Source: JAGRGG01 sp965217265 (GTDB lineage: Bacteria > Pseudomonadota > Alphaproteobacteria > Geminicoccales > Geminicoccaceae). Taken from it: 64,000 nt of DNA. The notes below the pieces were generated by a model. The model saw nothing but the letters and a program-made list of their open reading frames with translations, was not told where the DNA came from and did not search any database. The stretch spans positions 682,001 to 746,000 of the forward strand of contig CBDCHP010000018.1 in NCBI GenBank assembly GCA_965217265.1. The letters run 5' to 3'. Made by a program: the position numbers and the translations under genes. This document shows, piece by piece, positions 36,696 to 45,671 of the stretch; the stretch's first letter is position 1, and each line of letters starts with the position of its first letter.

Positions 36696-39173
36696 TCAGC
36701 CGGCGCGGGCCTCGGCGACGCCGCGCATATGGCGGGCGAGCGACGGCTGTCGGCGCAGCAATTCATCGAAGCGCTTGCGGGTCAGGACCAGGAGGCGGCA
36801 GTAACCGATCGCCGTGACGTCGGCGAGGCGCGGCCGGTCGTGGAACAGCGCCATCTCGCCGAAGAAGTCGCCGGTGCCGAGTTGCACGGGTTCGGGCACG
36901 ATCTCGACCTCGACGGCGCCCGAGGCGATGAAGTACATCGCGTCGCCCACCGCCCCGCGGGCGACGATGCGCTCGTCCGGCAGCGCCAGCCGGGGCTGGA
37001 CGAGGCGGGCGACGCCTTCGAGTTGGGCCGGATCAAGATCGGCGAACAAGGCCGTCTGGCGGATGAGGTTCTTGGTCTCCAAGCGTAGATCGAGGGGTGG
37101 GGCGTGCTCCAGGCGGCGGATTTTCTGGCGCAAGTCGCCTTGCATCCGCTCGATGATCGGCGGCGCCAGCAGCCGTTCGGCCTGCATTCGCCGCAGCGCC
37201 TCCTCTTCGAGCCTGAGCGCTGCGAGCGTCAGGTAACGCTCGCCGAATCGCTTCCAGTAATCGGGGTACTGCAGCCGCAGCGCCGTGATCGTGCGCTCCA
37301 GATTGTCGTGGCGCTGCGCCAGAAAACGTCCGGCGACTTCGGCGATGCGGCTGCCGAACAGGCCGGTGATCCGATCGGTGTTGAAGTCGGCTAGGCTGGT
37401 TAAAACGTGGCGCTGGGCCAGGGCCCGCTCCAGTTCTGCGCTCAAGGCGGCGGCGAGCGGTCGGTCGATGCGCAAGCGACGGTGCAGCCACAAGACGAAG
37501 CGCAAGCTGCGGCGCGGCCGCAACTGCTCGCGGGCGGTGCGGCGGTAGCCCTCCAACCCTTCGGCGCGCAAAGCATCGGTGAGCGCCCTCGCCTCGGCGA
37601 CGAGCACGTCGCCGCTGTCGCGCGAGATCACGCGCAACGCCCGTTCCTCGACGTAGAGTTCCAGTTCCTTGCGGGTCAGGGTGAGCAGGGCGGTGATGAG
37701 CTGGGTGCGCAGCATCTCAGGCCCCAGCGATGGATCCTCGGGCTGGGCGTCGATCTGGCCGCGGTGAAGCTTTCCGATCGCCTCGTCACCCGCCTCCAGC
37801 CCGTGCGCGTCGGCGGCGCGGCCCAGGCGATCGACGATCTCCTTGTGCGTCAGGCGCAAGGCGCGGTCGCGCAAAAAGGAGTCGGCCGGGCTCAACTGGT
37901 CGAGCTTCAGGCGTCGGATGAGCGGCCTGAGGGTCGGCGCCTGAACGATCAGGGTGAACAGAACGAAGCCGGTCGCCAGCACGGCGACGAGGTGCTGCGT
38001 CGCCTCGGGCACGAACGGGTTCTCGGTGACCGCGAGCGCCAGGGTCAAAGTGACGGCGCCGCGCAACCCCCCCCAGAGCATGACGAGCTTGTAAGCCGGC
38101 TGGATGCGGGCCGAGAGGTTGAGGAGGCGCATGATCGGCAGCAGGCCGAAGAGAATGAGGGCGCGGGCGATGAGGGCACCTAGGGTCAGGAGGGCGAGGA
38201 GGCCGGCGTCGGTCCAGGTGGCGCCGGCGAGCGTGCGTGGGACCAGCATCGAGGCGAGGACGAAGACGAGCGAGCTGGCCCAAAAACCGAGTTGCTCCCA
38301 AACCGCGCCGAGCGAGCGCCACGCGGCGCTCGGCAGCCGGACACGGGCGCCGCCGCCGAAGGCGAGGCCGGCGAGCACGGTCGCGACCACGCCCGACACG
38401 CCGGCGTAGACCTCGCCCAGGGCATAGGCGAGGTAGGCGAGCGCCACGCTCACCGTGATCTCGGCCGGACCCCCCTCGTCGAGCCGGCCGAGCAGCGCGA
38501 CGGCGACGCGGCCGAGCGCCAGCCCGAGCAGGGCGCCGCCGACGAAATCCCAAGCGAAATCGCGCGTGATGTCGATGAGGCTCGGCTGCAACCCGCCGGT
38601 GACGATGGCGAGGAGCGACGTGGTAAGGGCGATGGCGGCCGCGTCGTTCAGCAGGCTCTCGCCCTCGACGAGGCTCGTCAGGCGGCGCGGCGCGCCCACC
38701 TCGCGAAAGACCGCGATCACCGCGATAGGATCGGTCGTGGCGATGATGGCGGCGACGAGGCAGGCGGAGGCGAGGCCGACGCCCGAGGCGTAGGCGACCG
38801 GCAGGCCCGCCAACAGCGTCGTCGCCACGACCGCGACCACGGCCATCAGCAGAACGGGGCCCAAATCGTCGCGCAGGGCGCGCGTGTCGAGGTCGAGCGC
38901 GGCGCTGAACAGCAACAGCGGTAGGAAAACCCACAAGAAGACGCCCGACGTGATCTCGAACCGGCCGAGCGCCTCGAAGAAGTCGATCAGGACGACTTCG
39001 GGCAGCACCACGCGCAAGGAACCGGCGGCGCCGATCATGACACCCAAGAGAACGCCCAACGCGGCGAGCAGGACCGTCGTCGGCAGCCTCAGCCGCGTGG
39101 CCAGCGGCGGCAGGAGCGCTATCAGCCCGAGCAGGCCGGCAACGGCGAAAACGTTGGTTGCGATCGAGTTCAA
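36696..39173 (-). CDS. CPA1 (NhaP-type) Na+/H+ antiporter with C-terminal cyclic-nucleotide-binding domain
   Basis: 825 residues. Residues 1-420 carry about 12-13 helices with the CPA1 core: TTDPIAVIAVFREVGAPRRL, LVEGESLLNDAAAIAL (the ND ion-binding pair), and GGLRGAVTLTLAL. A cytoplasmic helical region (about 430-690) follows, then a cNMP domain (about 700-815): IASGAVEVEIV and the phosphate-binding cassette GDFFGEMALFHDRPRLADVT with its arginine. Second-messenger control of ion exchange is therefore likely. The start is divergent from mnmG, with repeat R6 between them. Confidence 0.93.
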   Translation of the reverse strand: MNSIATNVFAVAGLLGLIALLPPLATRLRLPTTVLLAALGVLLGVMIGAAGSLRVVLPEVVLIDFFEALGRFEITSGVFLWVFLPLLLFSAALDLDTRALRDDLGPVLLMAVVAVVATTLLAGLPVAYASGVGLASACLVAAIIATTDPIAVIAVFREVGAPRRLTSLVEGESLLNDAAAIALTTSLLAIVTGGLQPSLIDITRDFAWDFVGGALLGLALGRVAVALLGRLDEGGPAEITVSVALAYLAYALGEVYAGVSGVVATVLAGLAFGGGARVRLPSAAWRSLGAVWEQLGFWASSLVFVLASMLVPRTLAGATWTDAGLLALLTLGALIARALILFGLLPIMRLLNLSARIQPAYKLVMLWGGLRGAVTLTLALAVTENPFVPEATQHLVAVLATGFVLFTLIVQAPTLRPLIRRLKLDQLSPADSFLRDRALRLTHKEIVDRLGRAADAHGLEAGDEAIGKLHRGQIDAQPEDPSLGPEMLRTQLITALLTLTRKELELYVEERALRVISRDSGDVLVAEARALTDALRAEGLEGYRRTAREQLRPRRSLRFVLWLHRRLRIDRPLAAALSAELERALAQRHVLTSLADFNTDRITGLFGSRIAEVAGRFLAQRHDNLERTITALRLQYPDYWKRFGERYLTLAALRLEEEALRRMQAERLLAPPIIERMQGDLRQKIRRLEHAPPLDLRLETKNLIRQTALFADLDPAQLEGVARLVQPRLALPDERIVARGAVGDAMYFIASGAVEVEIVPEPVQLGTGDFFGEMALFHDRPRLADVTAIGYCRLLVLTRKRFDELLRRQPSLARHMRGVAEARAG

Positions 39174-39204
39174 GCCGAGCCTCTTCGGTGGTGAAGCAGA
39201 TTGA

Positions 39205-39348
39205 TACGCTTCGCGTCCGCTGCGCGGGGCTTTGTTCTCTTCTTTTTTGCAACTCGTCGTTCGAGATTGGCTTCAATGCCGAAGCCAGCCCCGGCCAAAG
39301 TTGCAAAAACAAAAAAAGGCCGCGCGCCCAGCGCACGCGCAAGCGTCC
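39205..39348. repeat. Intergenic terminator-pair repeat, copy R6 (full length)
   Basis: Left arm TACGCTTCGCGTCCGCTGCG with T-tract; modules TTGCAACTCGTCGTTCGAGA and ATGCCGAAGCCAGCCCCGGC; A-tract; right arm CAGCGCACGCGCAAGCGTCC. Unusually it lies between divergent genes (antiporter and mnmG), where terminators are not expected. Confidence 0.85.
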
Positions 39349-39384
39349 TTGACCATCGCCACGGCATAAGCACATACCCGCGTC

Positions 39385-41235
39385 ATGAAAACCTACGATG
39401 TCATCGTCGTCGGCGGCGGCCACGCCGGCACCGAAGCGGCGGCGGCGGCGGCCAGGACGGATGCCCGCACGCTGCTCTTGACGCAGCGGCTCGAAACGAT
39501 CGGCGCGATGTCCTGCAACCCTGCGATCGGGGGGCTGGGCCGCGGCCATCTGGTGCGCGAGGTCGACGCGCTCGGCGGGCTGATGGCGCGGGCGATCGAC
39601 CGAGGCGGCATCCAGTTTCGCCTGCTCAACCGCTCCAAGGGAGCCGCCGTGCGCGGGCCGCGGGCGCAGGCCGACCGTGCCCGCTACGCCGCGGCGGTTC
39701 AGGCTCTGTTGCGCCGGCAGACCGGCCTCGACCTGTGCGCCGGCGAGGCGGCTGCCCTCCTGCACGAAGGTGGCCGCGTCACCGGCCTGACCACGGCGTC
39801 GGGCGAGACCTTTCGCGCGGCGGCGGTGGTCCTCACCACCGGCACCTTCCTGCGCGGCGAGATCCATCTGGGCGGGCGGCGCTGGCCGGCGGGTCGGGTC
39901 GGCGACGCCGCCGCCGTCGGCCTCGCCCGCAGCCTCGAAGGTCTCGGCTTTGCCTTGGGCCGGCTCAAGACCGGAACCCCTCCCCGCCTCGACGGGCGCA
40001 CGATTGATTATGCCGGTCTTGAAATACAAGCCGGCGATACACCGCCGACGCCCTTCTCGTTCATGACCGATCGAATCGAGCAGGATCAACTCAACTGCCA
40101 CCTGACGCACACGACGCCGGCGACGCACGCCCTGATCGACGCGTCCCTGCACCGCTCGGCCCTGAAGCGGGGTCTGCTCGGCGCGCAGGGCGTGCGCTAC
40201 TGCCCCTCGATCGAGGACAAGGTTGTGCGGTTCAAGGACCGGGCGCGGCACCAAGTCTTCTTGGAGCCGGAAGGGGTGGACGACGACACCGTCTACCCGA
40301 ACGGCATCTCGACCTCGCTGCCCGAGAACGTGCAGGAGGATCTCGTGCGTAGCGTTCCCGGCCTCGAACGGGCGGCGATCCTGCGCCCCGGCTACGCCAT
40401 CGCCTACGACTACGTCGATCCGCGCGGCCTCGACCCGACGCTGGAGCTGCGGACCTTGCGCGGGCTGTTTCTCGCCGGGCAGATCAACGGCACGACCGGC
40501 TACGAGGAGGCGGCGGCGCAAGGGCTGGTTGCCGGCTGCAACGCGGCCCAGGCTGCGGGCGGCGCCGTGCCCGGCTTCACCGTTGACCGGGCCGAGGGTT
40601 ACATCGGCGTCCTGATCGACGACCTCACCGTGCGCGGGGTGAGCGAGCCCTACCGGATGCTGACCTCGCGCGCCGAGTACCGCCTCACCCTGCGCGCCGA
40701 CAATGCCGACCGGCGCCTAACCATCAAGGGCGCCGATTTTGGCCTCGTCGATCCTGAACGACTGCGGCGGCTGGATACCAAGGAAGCCGCAATCACAGCG
40801 GCCGAACGGACGCTGGCCGAGATCAGCTTCACCCCCTCGGGGCTCGCCAAGCACGGCATCCTCGTCAATCAGGACGGGCGCGCGCGCGACGGGCGCGCAT
40901 GGCTCACCCACCCGGCGATCGGCTGGCGTGATCTGCTCCCGCTCGTCCCGGCACTCGCCGATCTCGACCCGGTCGCCCTCGACGAGGTCGAGACCGAGGC
41001 CCGCTACGCGCCGCACCTGAAGCGGCAGTCGGCCGACATCGAGGCTTTTCGCCGCGAGGAGGCGCTGGCGTTGCCCGACGATCTCGACGCCGCCGTTCTG
41101 CCGGGCTTGAGCGGGGAGGCCGTCGCGGCGCTGCGCGCCTCTCGGCCCCGAACCCTAGGCGCGGCGGCCCGTGTGCCGGGGGTCGACCCGACGGCGCTGG
41201 CACTACTCCTGCGCCACGCCCGCGCGCGTGGCTGA
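39385..41235 (+). CDS. mnmG: tRNA uridine-5-carboxymethylaminomethyl(34) synthesis enzyme MnmG
   Basis: 616 residues, the normal length. FAD-dependent partner of MnmE. The N-terminal dinucleotide fold reads YDVIVVGGGHAGTEAAAAAA; then MSCNPAIGGLGRGHLVREVD (the GidA signature), RLKTGTPPRLDGRTIDY, FLAGQINGTTGYEEAAAQGL (second GidA signature) and the C-terminal MnmE-binding helices. The stop overlaps the rsmG start by eight bases. Upstream, only repeat R6 and about 35 bases separate it from the divergent antiporter gene. Confidence 0.97.
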   Translation: MKTYDVIVVGGGHAGTEAAAAAARTDARTLLLTQRLETIGAMSCNPAIGGLGRGHLVREVDALGGLMARAIDRGGIQFRLLNRSKGAAVRGPRAQADRARYAAAVQALLRRQTGLDLCAGEAAALLHEGGRVTGLTTASGETFRAAAVVLTTGTFLRGEIHLGGRRWPAGRVGDAAAVGLARSLEGLGFALGRLKTGTPPRLDGRTIDYAGLEIQAGDTPPTPFSFMTDRIEQDQLNCHLTHTTPATHALIDASLHRSALKRGLLGAQGVRYCPSIEDKVVRFKDRARHQVFLEPEGVDDDTVYPNGISTSLPENVQEDLVRSVPGLERAAILRPGYAIAYDYVDPRGLDPTLELRTLRGLFLAGQINGTTGYEEAAAQGLVAGCNAAQAAGGAVPGFTVDRAEGYIGVLIDDLTVRGVSEPYRMLTSRAEYRLTLRADNADRRLTIKGADFGLVDPERLRRLDTKEAAITAAERTLAEISFTPSGLAKHGILVNQDGRARDGRAWLTHPAIGWRDLLPLVPALADLDPVALDEVETEARYAPHLKRQSADIEAFRREEALALPDDLDAAVLPGLSGEAVAALRASRPRTLGAAARVPGVDPTALALLLRHARARG

Positions 41236-41848
41236 GGCTCCGCCGCCGGACGTGGTCGGCGCACTCGATGTTTCACGTGAAACACTCGACCGGCTCGCGG
41301 TCTATCTCGACCTGCTGGAATGCTGGAACGCCGCGATCAACTTGGTCGGTCGTTCGACGCTGCGCGATCCCTGGCGGCGACACGTCATGGACAGCGGCCA
41401 ACTCGTCCGCTACTTGCCAGAAAGACCGGGGGTGCTCGTCGACCTCGGCAGCGGCGCCGGACTGCCGGGGCTGATCCTCGCGATCATGGGTGTCGCGCAA
41501 GTCCACCTGGTCGAGGCCGACGGGCGCAAGGCGCAGTTCCTGCGCGAGGCGGCGCGGACGACCGGCTGCCGCGACGTGAGCGTCCACGCACGCCGGATCG
41601 AGGCGCTCGACCTCAAGGCCGACACGCTGACCGCGCGGGCGCTGGCACCCCTGCCCCGCCTGCTCGGGCTCGCCGAGCCGCTCGTGCACGAGAAGACACG
41701 CTGCCTGTTTCTCAAGGGCCGTGGCGCCGATGAGGAATTGACCGCGGCACGGCGGCAATGGACAATGCGGTCGGGCTCGCAGCCGAGCCTCGTCGACCCC
41801 AACAGCCACGTTCTCATTCTCGAAGGGATTCGGCGTGGAAATGCTTAA
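41228..41848 (+). CDS. rsmG: 16S rRNA (guanine(527)-N7)-methyltransferase RsmG
   Basis: 206 residues from the GTG at 41228. It methylates G527 of 16S rRNA. The SAM-binding motif is VDLGSGAGLPGLILAIM, with VHLVEADGRKAQFLREAART and a later TARALAPLPRLLGLAEPL. A perfect parS site is embedded in codons for the N-terminal DVSRET, a common arrangement in alphaproteobacteria. It overlaps mnmG and the parA start, so mnmG-rsmG-parA-parB form a single operon. Confidence 0.95.
   Translation: MAEAPPPDVVGALDVSRETLDRLAVYLDLLECWNAAINLVGRSTLRDPWRRHVMDSGQLVRYLPERPGVLVDLGSGAGLPGLILAIMGVAQVHLVEADGRKAQFLREAARTTGCRDVSVHARRIEALDLKADTLTARALAPLPRLLGLAEPLVHEKTRCLFLKGRGADEELTAARRQWTMRSGSQPSLVDPNSHVLILEGIRRGNA
41269..41284. 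promoter_or_regulatory. parS: parS centromere site 2, inside rsmG
   Basis: TGTTTCACGTGAAACA again, a perfect match, in the 5' part of rsmG, about 560 bases before parA. The two parS sites are 4.6 kb apart and flank mnmG. Confidence 0.96.
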
Positions 41849-42644
41849 GACCGCGCCGGCGAGGCCGCGGATCATCGCGGTTGCGAACCAGAAGGGCGGC
41901 GTCGGTAAGACAACGACGGCGATCAACCTTGGCACCGCGCTCGCCGCCGCGGGCAAGCGGGTGCTCGTCGTCGATCTCGACCCGCAAGGCAACGCCTCGA
42001 CCGGCTTCGGCCTCAAGCCGAGCGAACGGCAAGTGACGTCGTACGCCCTCCTGATCGGTCAGGCGACGCTGCGCGAGGCGTGCCACGAGACCGACATCCC
42101 CGGCCTCGCCGTCGTGCCGGCGACGGTCGATTTGTCGGCGGTCGAGGTGGAACTGGTCGACGACCCGCGCCGCAACTACCGGCTGCGCGACGCCTTCAGG
42201 CAGGGCGGTGCTGCTTACGATCACGTCCTGATCGACTGCCCGCCGTCGCTCGGCACGTTGACCGTGAACGCGCTCACGGCCGCCGATGCCGTCCTCGTGC
42301 CGATGCAGTGCGAGTTCTTCGCGCTTGAAGGCTTGAGCATGCTGCTCAGGACGATCGAGCGCGTGCGGCGGACCTTGAACCCGGCCTTGCAGATGCACGG
42401 CGTCGTGCTGACGATGTTCGACCGGCGCAACAACCTGTCCGAGCAGGTCGCGGCCGACGTGCGCAGCTTCTTGGGCGATCGGGTCTACAAGACCGTGATC
42501 CCGCGCAACGTGCGCATCTCGGAGGCCCCCTCGCACGGCCAGCCGGTCCTGCTCTACGACTTCAAGAGCAAGGGGGCCCAGGCTTACGCCCACCTCGCCG
42601 GCGAAGTCCTGCGCCGCGAGCAGGCGCTCGGCCGGGTCGCTTGA
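41835..42644 (+). CDS. parA: Chromosome-partitioning ATPase ParA
   Basis: 269 residues. It pulls ParB-parS complexes apart after replication. The deviant Walker A is in VANQKGGVGKTTTAINLG with the signature lysine, followed by VLVVDLDPQGNASTGFG (Walker A'/B region) and HVLIDCPPSLGTLTVNAL. The GTG at 41835 overlaps the rsmG stop; an ATG two codons later is equally possible. parB follows after 25 bases. Confidence 0.97.
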   Translation: MEMLKTAPARPRIIAVANQKGGVGKTTTAINLGTALAAAGKRVLVVDLDPQGNASTGFGLKPSERQVTSYALLIGQATLREACHETDIPGLAVVPATVDLSAVEVELVDDPRRNYRLRDAFRQGGAAYDHVLIDCPPSLGTLTVNALTAADAVLVPMQCEFFALEGLSMLLRTIERVRRTLNPALQMHGVVLTMFDRRNNLSEQVAADVRSFLGDRVYKTVIPRNVRISEAPSHGQPVLLYDFKSKGAQAYAHLAGEVLRREQALGRVA

Positions 42645-42669
42645 GACCAGTCAAGTAGAGGAGGATCGA

Positions 42670-43527
42670 ATGGCGTCGTCGGTGAAGAAGCGTGGCCTCG
42701 GCATGGGGCTCTCGGCCCTGCTCGCGGGCGAGGATGCCTTCGAGCCGGTGCCGGGCGAGAGCCTGCGGCAGATCCCGATCGAGCGCCTCGCCCCCTCCCC
42801 GCTCCAACCGCGCCGCCGCTTCGATCCCGACGACCTCAAGGCGCTGGCCCTATCGATCCGTGCCAAGGGCGTTTTGCAGCCGCTCGTCGTGCGCGAGGGC
42901 GATGACGGCTACGAGATCGTCGCCGGCGAGCGCCGCTGGCGGGCGGCGCAGACGGCGGGGCTGCACGCGCTGCCGGCGATCGTCCGGCGCTTCAGCGACC
43001 AAGAGACCCTAGAGATCGCCCTGATCGAGAACCTGCAGCGCGCCGATTTGAGCGCGATCGAGGAGGCGCGTGCCTTCGAGCGCCTGCTGGACGAGTTCGG
43101 TCACACGCAAGAGGCGCTGGCGAACGCGCTCGCCAAGAGCCGCAGCCACGTCGCCAACACGCTCAGGCTGTTGAAGCTGCCGACCGAGGTCCAGGCGATG
43201 GTTGAGGACGGGCGGCTCTCTGCCGGCCACGCGCGGGCCCTGATCGGCGTCGAGCACCCCTTGGAGGCGGCGCGGGCGGCGGTCGAGCGGGGTCTCACCG
43301 TGCGCGACGTCGAGGCGCTGGCGGCGACCGGGGCCGCGGTCAAGCGCTCGGCCCCTGCCCCCCCCGCCCCGGACCTTGCCGACTGTGAGGCGCGCCTCGC
43401 CGCCCGCCTAGGGCTGAAGGTGGCGATCAAGTCCAAGCGCCGCGGCGGTACGCTCACCATCGCCTACGGCGATCTCGACCAACTTCAAGCAATAATTGGA
43501 TTTTTCGAAAGTCAAGGCAACAATTGA
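42670..43527 (+). CDS. parB: Chromosome-partitioning CTPase/DNA-binding protein ParB
   Basis: 285 residues. It loads at parS and spreads along DNA as a CTP-dependent clamp. Visible are the N-terminal ParA-activating segment KKRGLGMGLSALL, the CTP-binding region YEIVAGERRWRAAQTAG (motif GERRxRA), the helix-turn-helix around LANALAKSRSHVANTLRLLK, LSAGHARALIGV, and a C-terminal dimerisation domain. A GAGGAGG site precedes the ATG. It is the last gene of the operon, with its two target sites just upstream. Confidence 0.97.
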   Translation: MASSVKKRGLGMGLSALLAGEDAFEPVPGESLRQIPIERLAPSPLQPRRRFDPDDLKALALSIRAKGVLQPLVVREGDDGYEIVAGERRWRAAQTAGLHALPAIVRRFSDQETLEIALIENLQRADLSAIEEARAFERLLDEFGHTQEALANALAKSRSHVANTLRLLKLPTEVQAMVEDGRLSAGHARALIGVEHPLEAARAAVERGLTVRDVEALAATGAAVKRSAPAPPAPDLADCEARLAARLGLKVAIKSKRRGGTLTIAYGDLDQLQAIIGFFESQGNN

Positions 43528-43548
43528 GTTCGCCTTGTCAAACATTTC

Positions 43549-43577
43549 TTGACAGTTGTTCTACCGTTTTTTAACAA
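43549..43577 (+). promoter_or_regulatory. Strong sigma-70-type promoter after parB
   Basis: TTGACA (consensus -35), 17 bases, TAACAA, located 22 bases after the parB stop and reading into a non-coding stretch that ends in a terminator. Confidence 0.5.
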
Positions 43578-43583
43578 AGCGCT

Positions 43584-43746
43584 AGGCTGAGACCGAGGAA
43601 AGACCAGATCGCCGCGAACGGTGCGCCGTCAGTTCTGCCCGGCTTGACTGCTTATAATGCCGACGCTTCTTCTTTCCGGGGCTTGCTCGTCGTTGAGCCT
43701 TGTGCCGAAATTTGTTGGGCCGGCCTGTTTGGGCGGCCCATTTTTC
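43584..43746 (+). ncRNA. Candidate small RNA between parB and the acyl-CoA synthetase gene
   Basis: A promoter with a perfect -35 is followed by about 160 bases without an open frame and then by a GC hairpin with five T. That is the layout of an independent small RNA. The stretch contains a pyrimidine-rich TTCTTCTTTCC that could pair with ribosome-binding sites. I could not match it to a known alphaproteobacterial RNA. It could instead be an ordinary parB 3' region. Confidence 0.4.
43717..43746 (+). terminator. Intrinsic terminator for parB / candidate small RNA
   Basis: GGGCCG and CGGCCC pair around a small loop, followed by ATTTTTC. It abuts the stop codon of the convergent acyl-CoA synthetase gene. 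Confidence 0.75.
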
Positions 43747-45539
43747 TATCGGCCCGCGGCGTAGAGACCTTCGAGCATTTCACGATAGCGGCCGTAGATG
43801 ATCGGTCGCCGCAGCTTTAAGGTCGGCGTCATCATGCCGTTCTCGACGCTGAACGGCTCGGGCATCACCTCGAACTTGCGCACCCGCTCCAGGGCGGAGA
43901 GTTGCGTGTTGGCCCGCTTCACCGCCTCGCCGATCGCCTTGCGAAAGCCCTGGTCGCCCCGCAGCGCCGCCATGTCGGGTGAGAGCCCGTGCTCGTTGGC
44001 GTAGTCGCGCACGAAATCGGCGTGCGGCGCGACGAGGGCGACGAGGTAGGGCTTCTTATCGCCGTAGACCAGGGCCTGCCCGATCGCGTTCTCCAAAAGC
44101 AGGACGCCCTCGACCCGCTGCGGGGCGATGTTGTCGCCGCCGGAACTGACGATCAGGTCCTTCTTGCGATCGGTGATGCGCAAGTAGCCGTTGGCGTCCA
44201 GTACGCCGACGTCGCCCGTATGCAGCCAGCCGTCCTTGATCGTGGCGGCGGTGGCGTCGGGATCCTGCCAATAGCCCTGCATCACGTTCTCGCCCCGCAC
44301 CAGGATCTCGCCGTCCTCGGCGATCTTGACCTCGACGCCTCTCAAGGGCGGACCCACCGTTTCGAGGCGCGCGTGCTTGGGCAGGTTGACCGCGATGACT
44401 GGGGCGGACTCGGTCTGGCCGTAGCCCTGGAGCACCGGCACGCCGAGGGCCGTGAAGAACAGGCCGACATCCTCGTTGAGCGGCGCCCCGCCCGAGACCA
44501 TCGCCTTCAGCCGCCCGCCGAAACGCTCGCCCACCTTCTTGCGCACCAAGGTTTCGAGCGGCCGGTCGAGCAGACGCTTGGGCCAGGGCAACGTGCCCCC
44601 GGCGTGGTAGCGCTCGCTCCCGAGCCTGAGTGCTGCCTTGAACAGCCATGCCTTCAACCCGCCCTCGCGCTCGATGCCGGCGAGGATCTTCTGCCGCATC
44701 ACCTCGTAGAGGCGCGGCACGCAGGTGACGATCGTCGGCTTCACCTCGGCGAGGTTCGACGACAGGTGCTCGACGCCCTCGGCGTAGTAGATCTGCGCCC
44801 CGATCGCGATCGGGAAGAACTGGCCGGCCGTGTGCTCGTAGGAGTGCGACAAGGGCAGGAACGAGAGGAACGTCTCGTGATCGCTGAGGCCGATCAGGTC
44901 CAAGACGCCCTTCGCGCCCTTGACGTTGGCGAGGATGTTGCGGTGGCTGAGCATCACCCCCTTGGGCCGTCCGCCCGTGCCGCTCGTGTAGATGAAGCAG
45001 GCGGTGTCGTCGGGCCGGAGCGCAACGTCGTCGAGCAGTGGCGCGCGGCGACCCAGGGCCAGGGCATCGGCCCAACTCACGCTGCTGACCGGCAGGTTGC
45101 CCGCCCCCTCGAACGGCTCCATGAACAAAAGGGTGCGCACGCCCGGGCTGCTCGCCACCGCGGGCATGAGGTTTTTCGCCAAGCCCTTGCCGGAGCAGAC
45201 GACCATCTTGGCCCCGGCGTGGTTCAAGATGTAGGCGTGGTCGTTCGGCGTGTTGGTCGTGTAGGCGGGTACGGTGATGCCGCCGGCCCGCATCACCGCC
45301 AAGTCGGCGATGCACCATTCGGGGCGGTTCTCGGCCACCAAGACGACGCGATCGCCGGGGTCGAGGCCGAACTGGCGCAGCGCCCGGGCCATCAGATCGA
45401 CCTCCTCGGCGATCCGCCGCCAGGACCAAGGCGTCCAGGTTCCCTCGCGCTTGGCCCACAAGAACGGCGCGTCGCCGCCGCGTTCGGCCGAGGCCGCGAA
45501 GGAGGCGAGGAGGGTCGTGTCCGTGCTGATCGTCGTCAT
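43746..45539 (-). CDS. Long-chain acyl-CoA synthetase (AMP-forming)
   Basis: 597 residues. It activates fatty acids to acyl-CoA through an acyl-adenylate. The AMP-binding P-loop is TACFIYTSGTGGRPKGVMLS; further hallmarks are FLPLSHSYEHTAGQFFPI, QGYGQTESAPVIAVN, and GWLHTGDVGVLDANGYLRIT with RKKDLIVSSGGDNIAPQ. These match the FadD15/ACSL-like branch. Start is the ATG at 45539; a longer upstream frame is open but rich in rare-looking residues. It converges on parB and diverges from the oligopeptidase gene. Confidence 0.93.
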   Translation of the reverse strand: MTTISTDTTLLASFAASAERGGDAPFLWAKREGTWTPWSWRRIAEEVDLMARALRQFGLDPGDRVVLVAENRPEWCIADLAVMRAGGITVPAYTTNTPNDHAYILNHAGAKMVVCSGKGLAKNLMPAVASSPGVRTLLFMEPFEGAGNLPVSSVSWADALALGRRAPLLDDVALRPDDTACFIYTSGTGGRPKGVMLSHRNILANVKGAKGVLDLIGLSDHETFLSFLPLSHSYEHTAGQFFPIAIGAQIYYAEGVEHLSSNLAEVKPTIVTCVPRLYEVMRQKILAGIEREGGLKAWLFKAALRLGSERYHAGGTLPWPKRLLDRPLETLVRKKVGERFGGRLKAMVSGGAPLNEDVGLFFTALGVPVLQGYGQTESAPVIAVNLPKHARLETVGPPLRGVEVKIAEDGEILVRGENVMQGYWQDPDATAATIKDGWLHTGDVGVLDANGYLRITDRKKDLIVSSGGDNIAPQRVEGVLLLENAIGQALVYGDKKPYLVALVAPHADFVRDYANEHGLSPDMAALRGDQGFRKAIGEAVKRANTQLSALERVRKFEVMPEPFSVENGMMTPTLKLRRPIIYGRYREMLEGLYAAGR

Positions 45540-45671
45540 GGGTCTCGAACTCTTCTTGTTTGGTCTGTTAGCCCGTGCGCGACCCAGGGCCGCAACAATA
45601 CCTCCCCCGGCTTGGTACGCCGCCAACGCCGCCTATATCTGGCGTGGTCAAAGGTAAAGGAAAAGCACACG

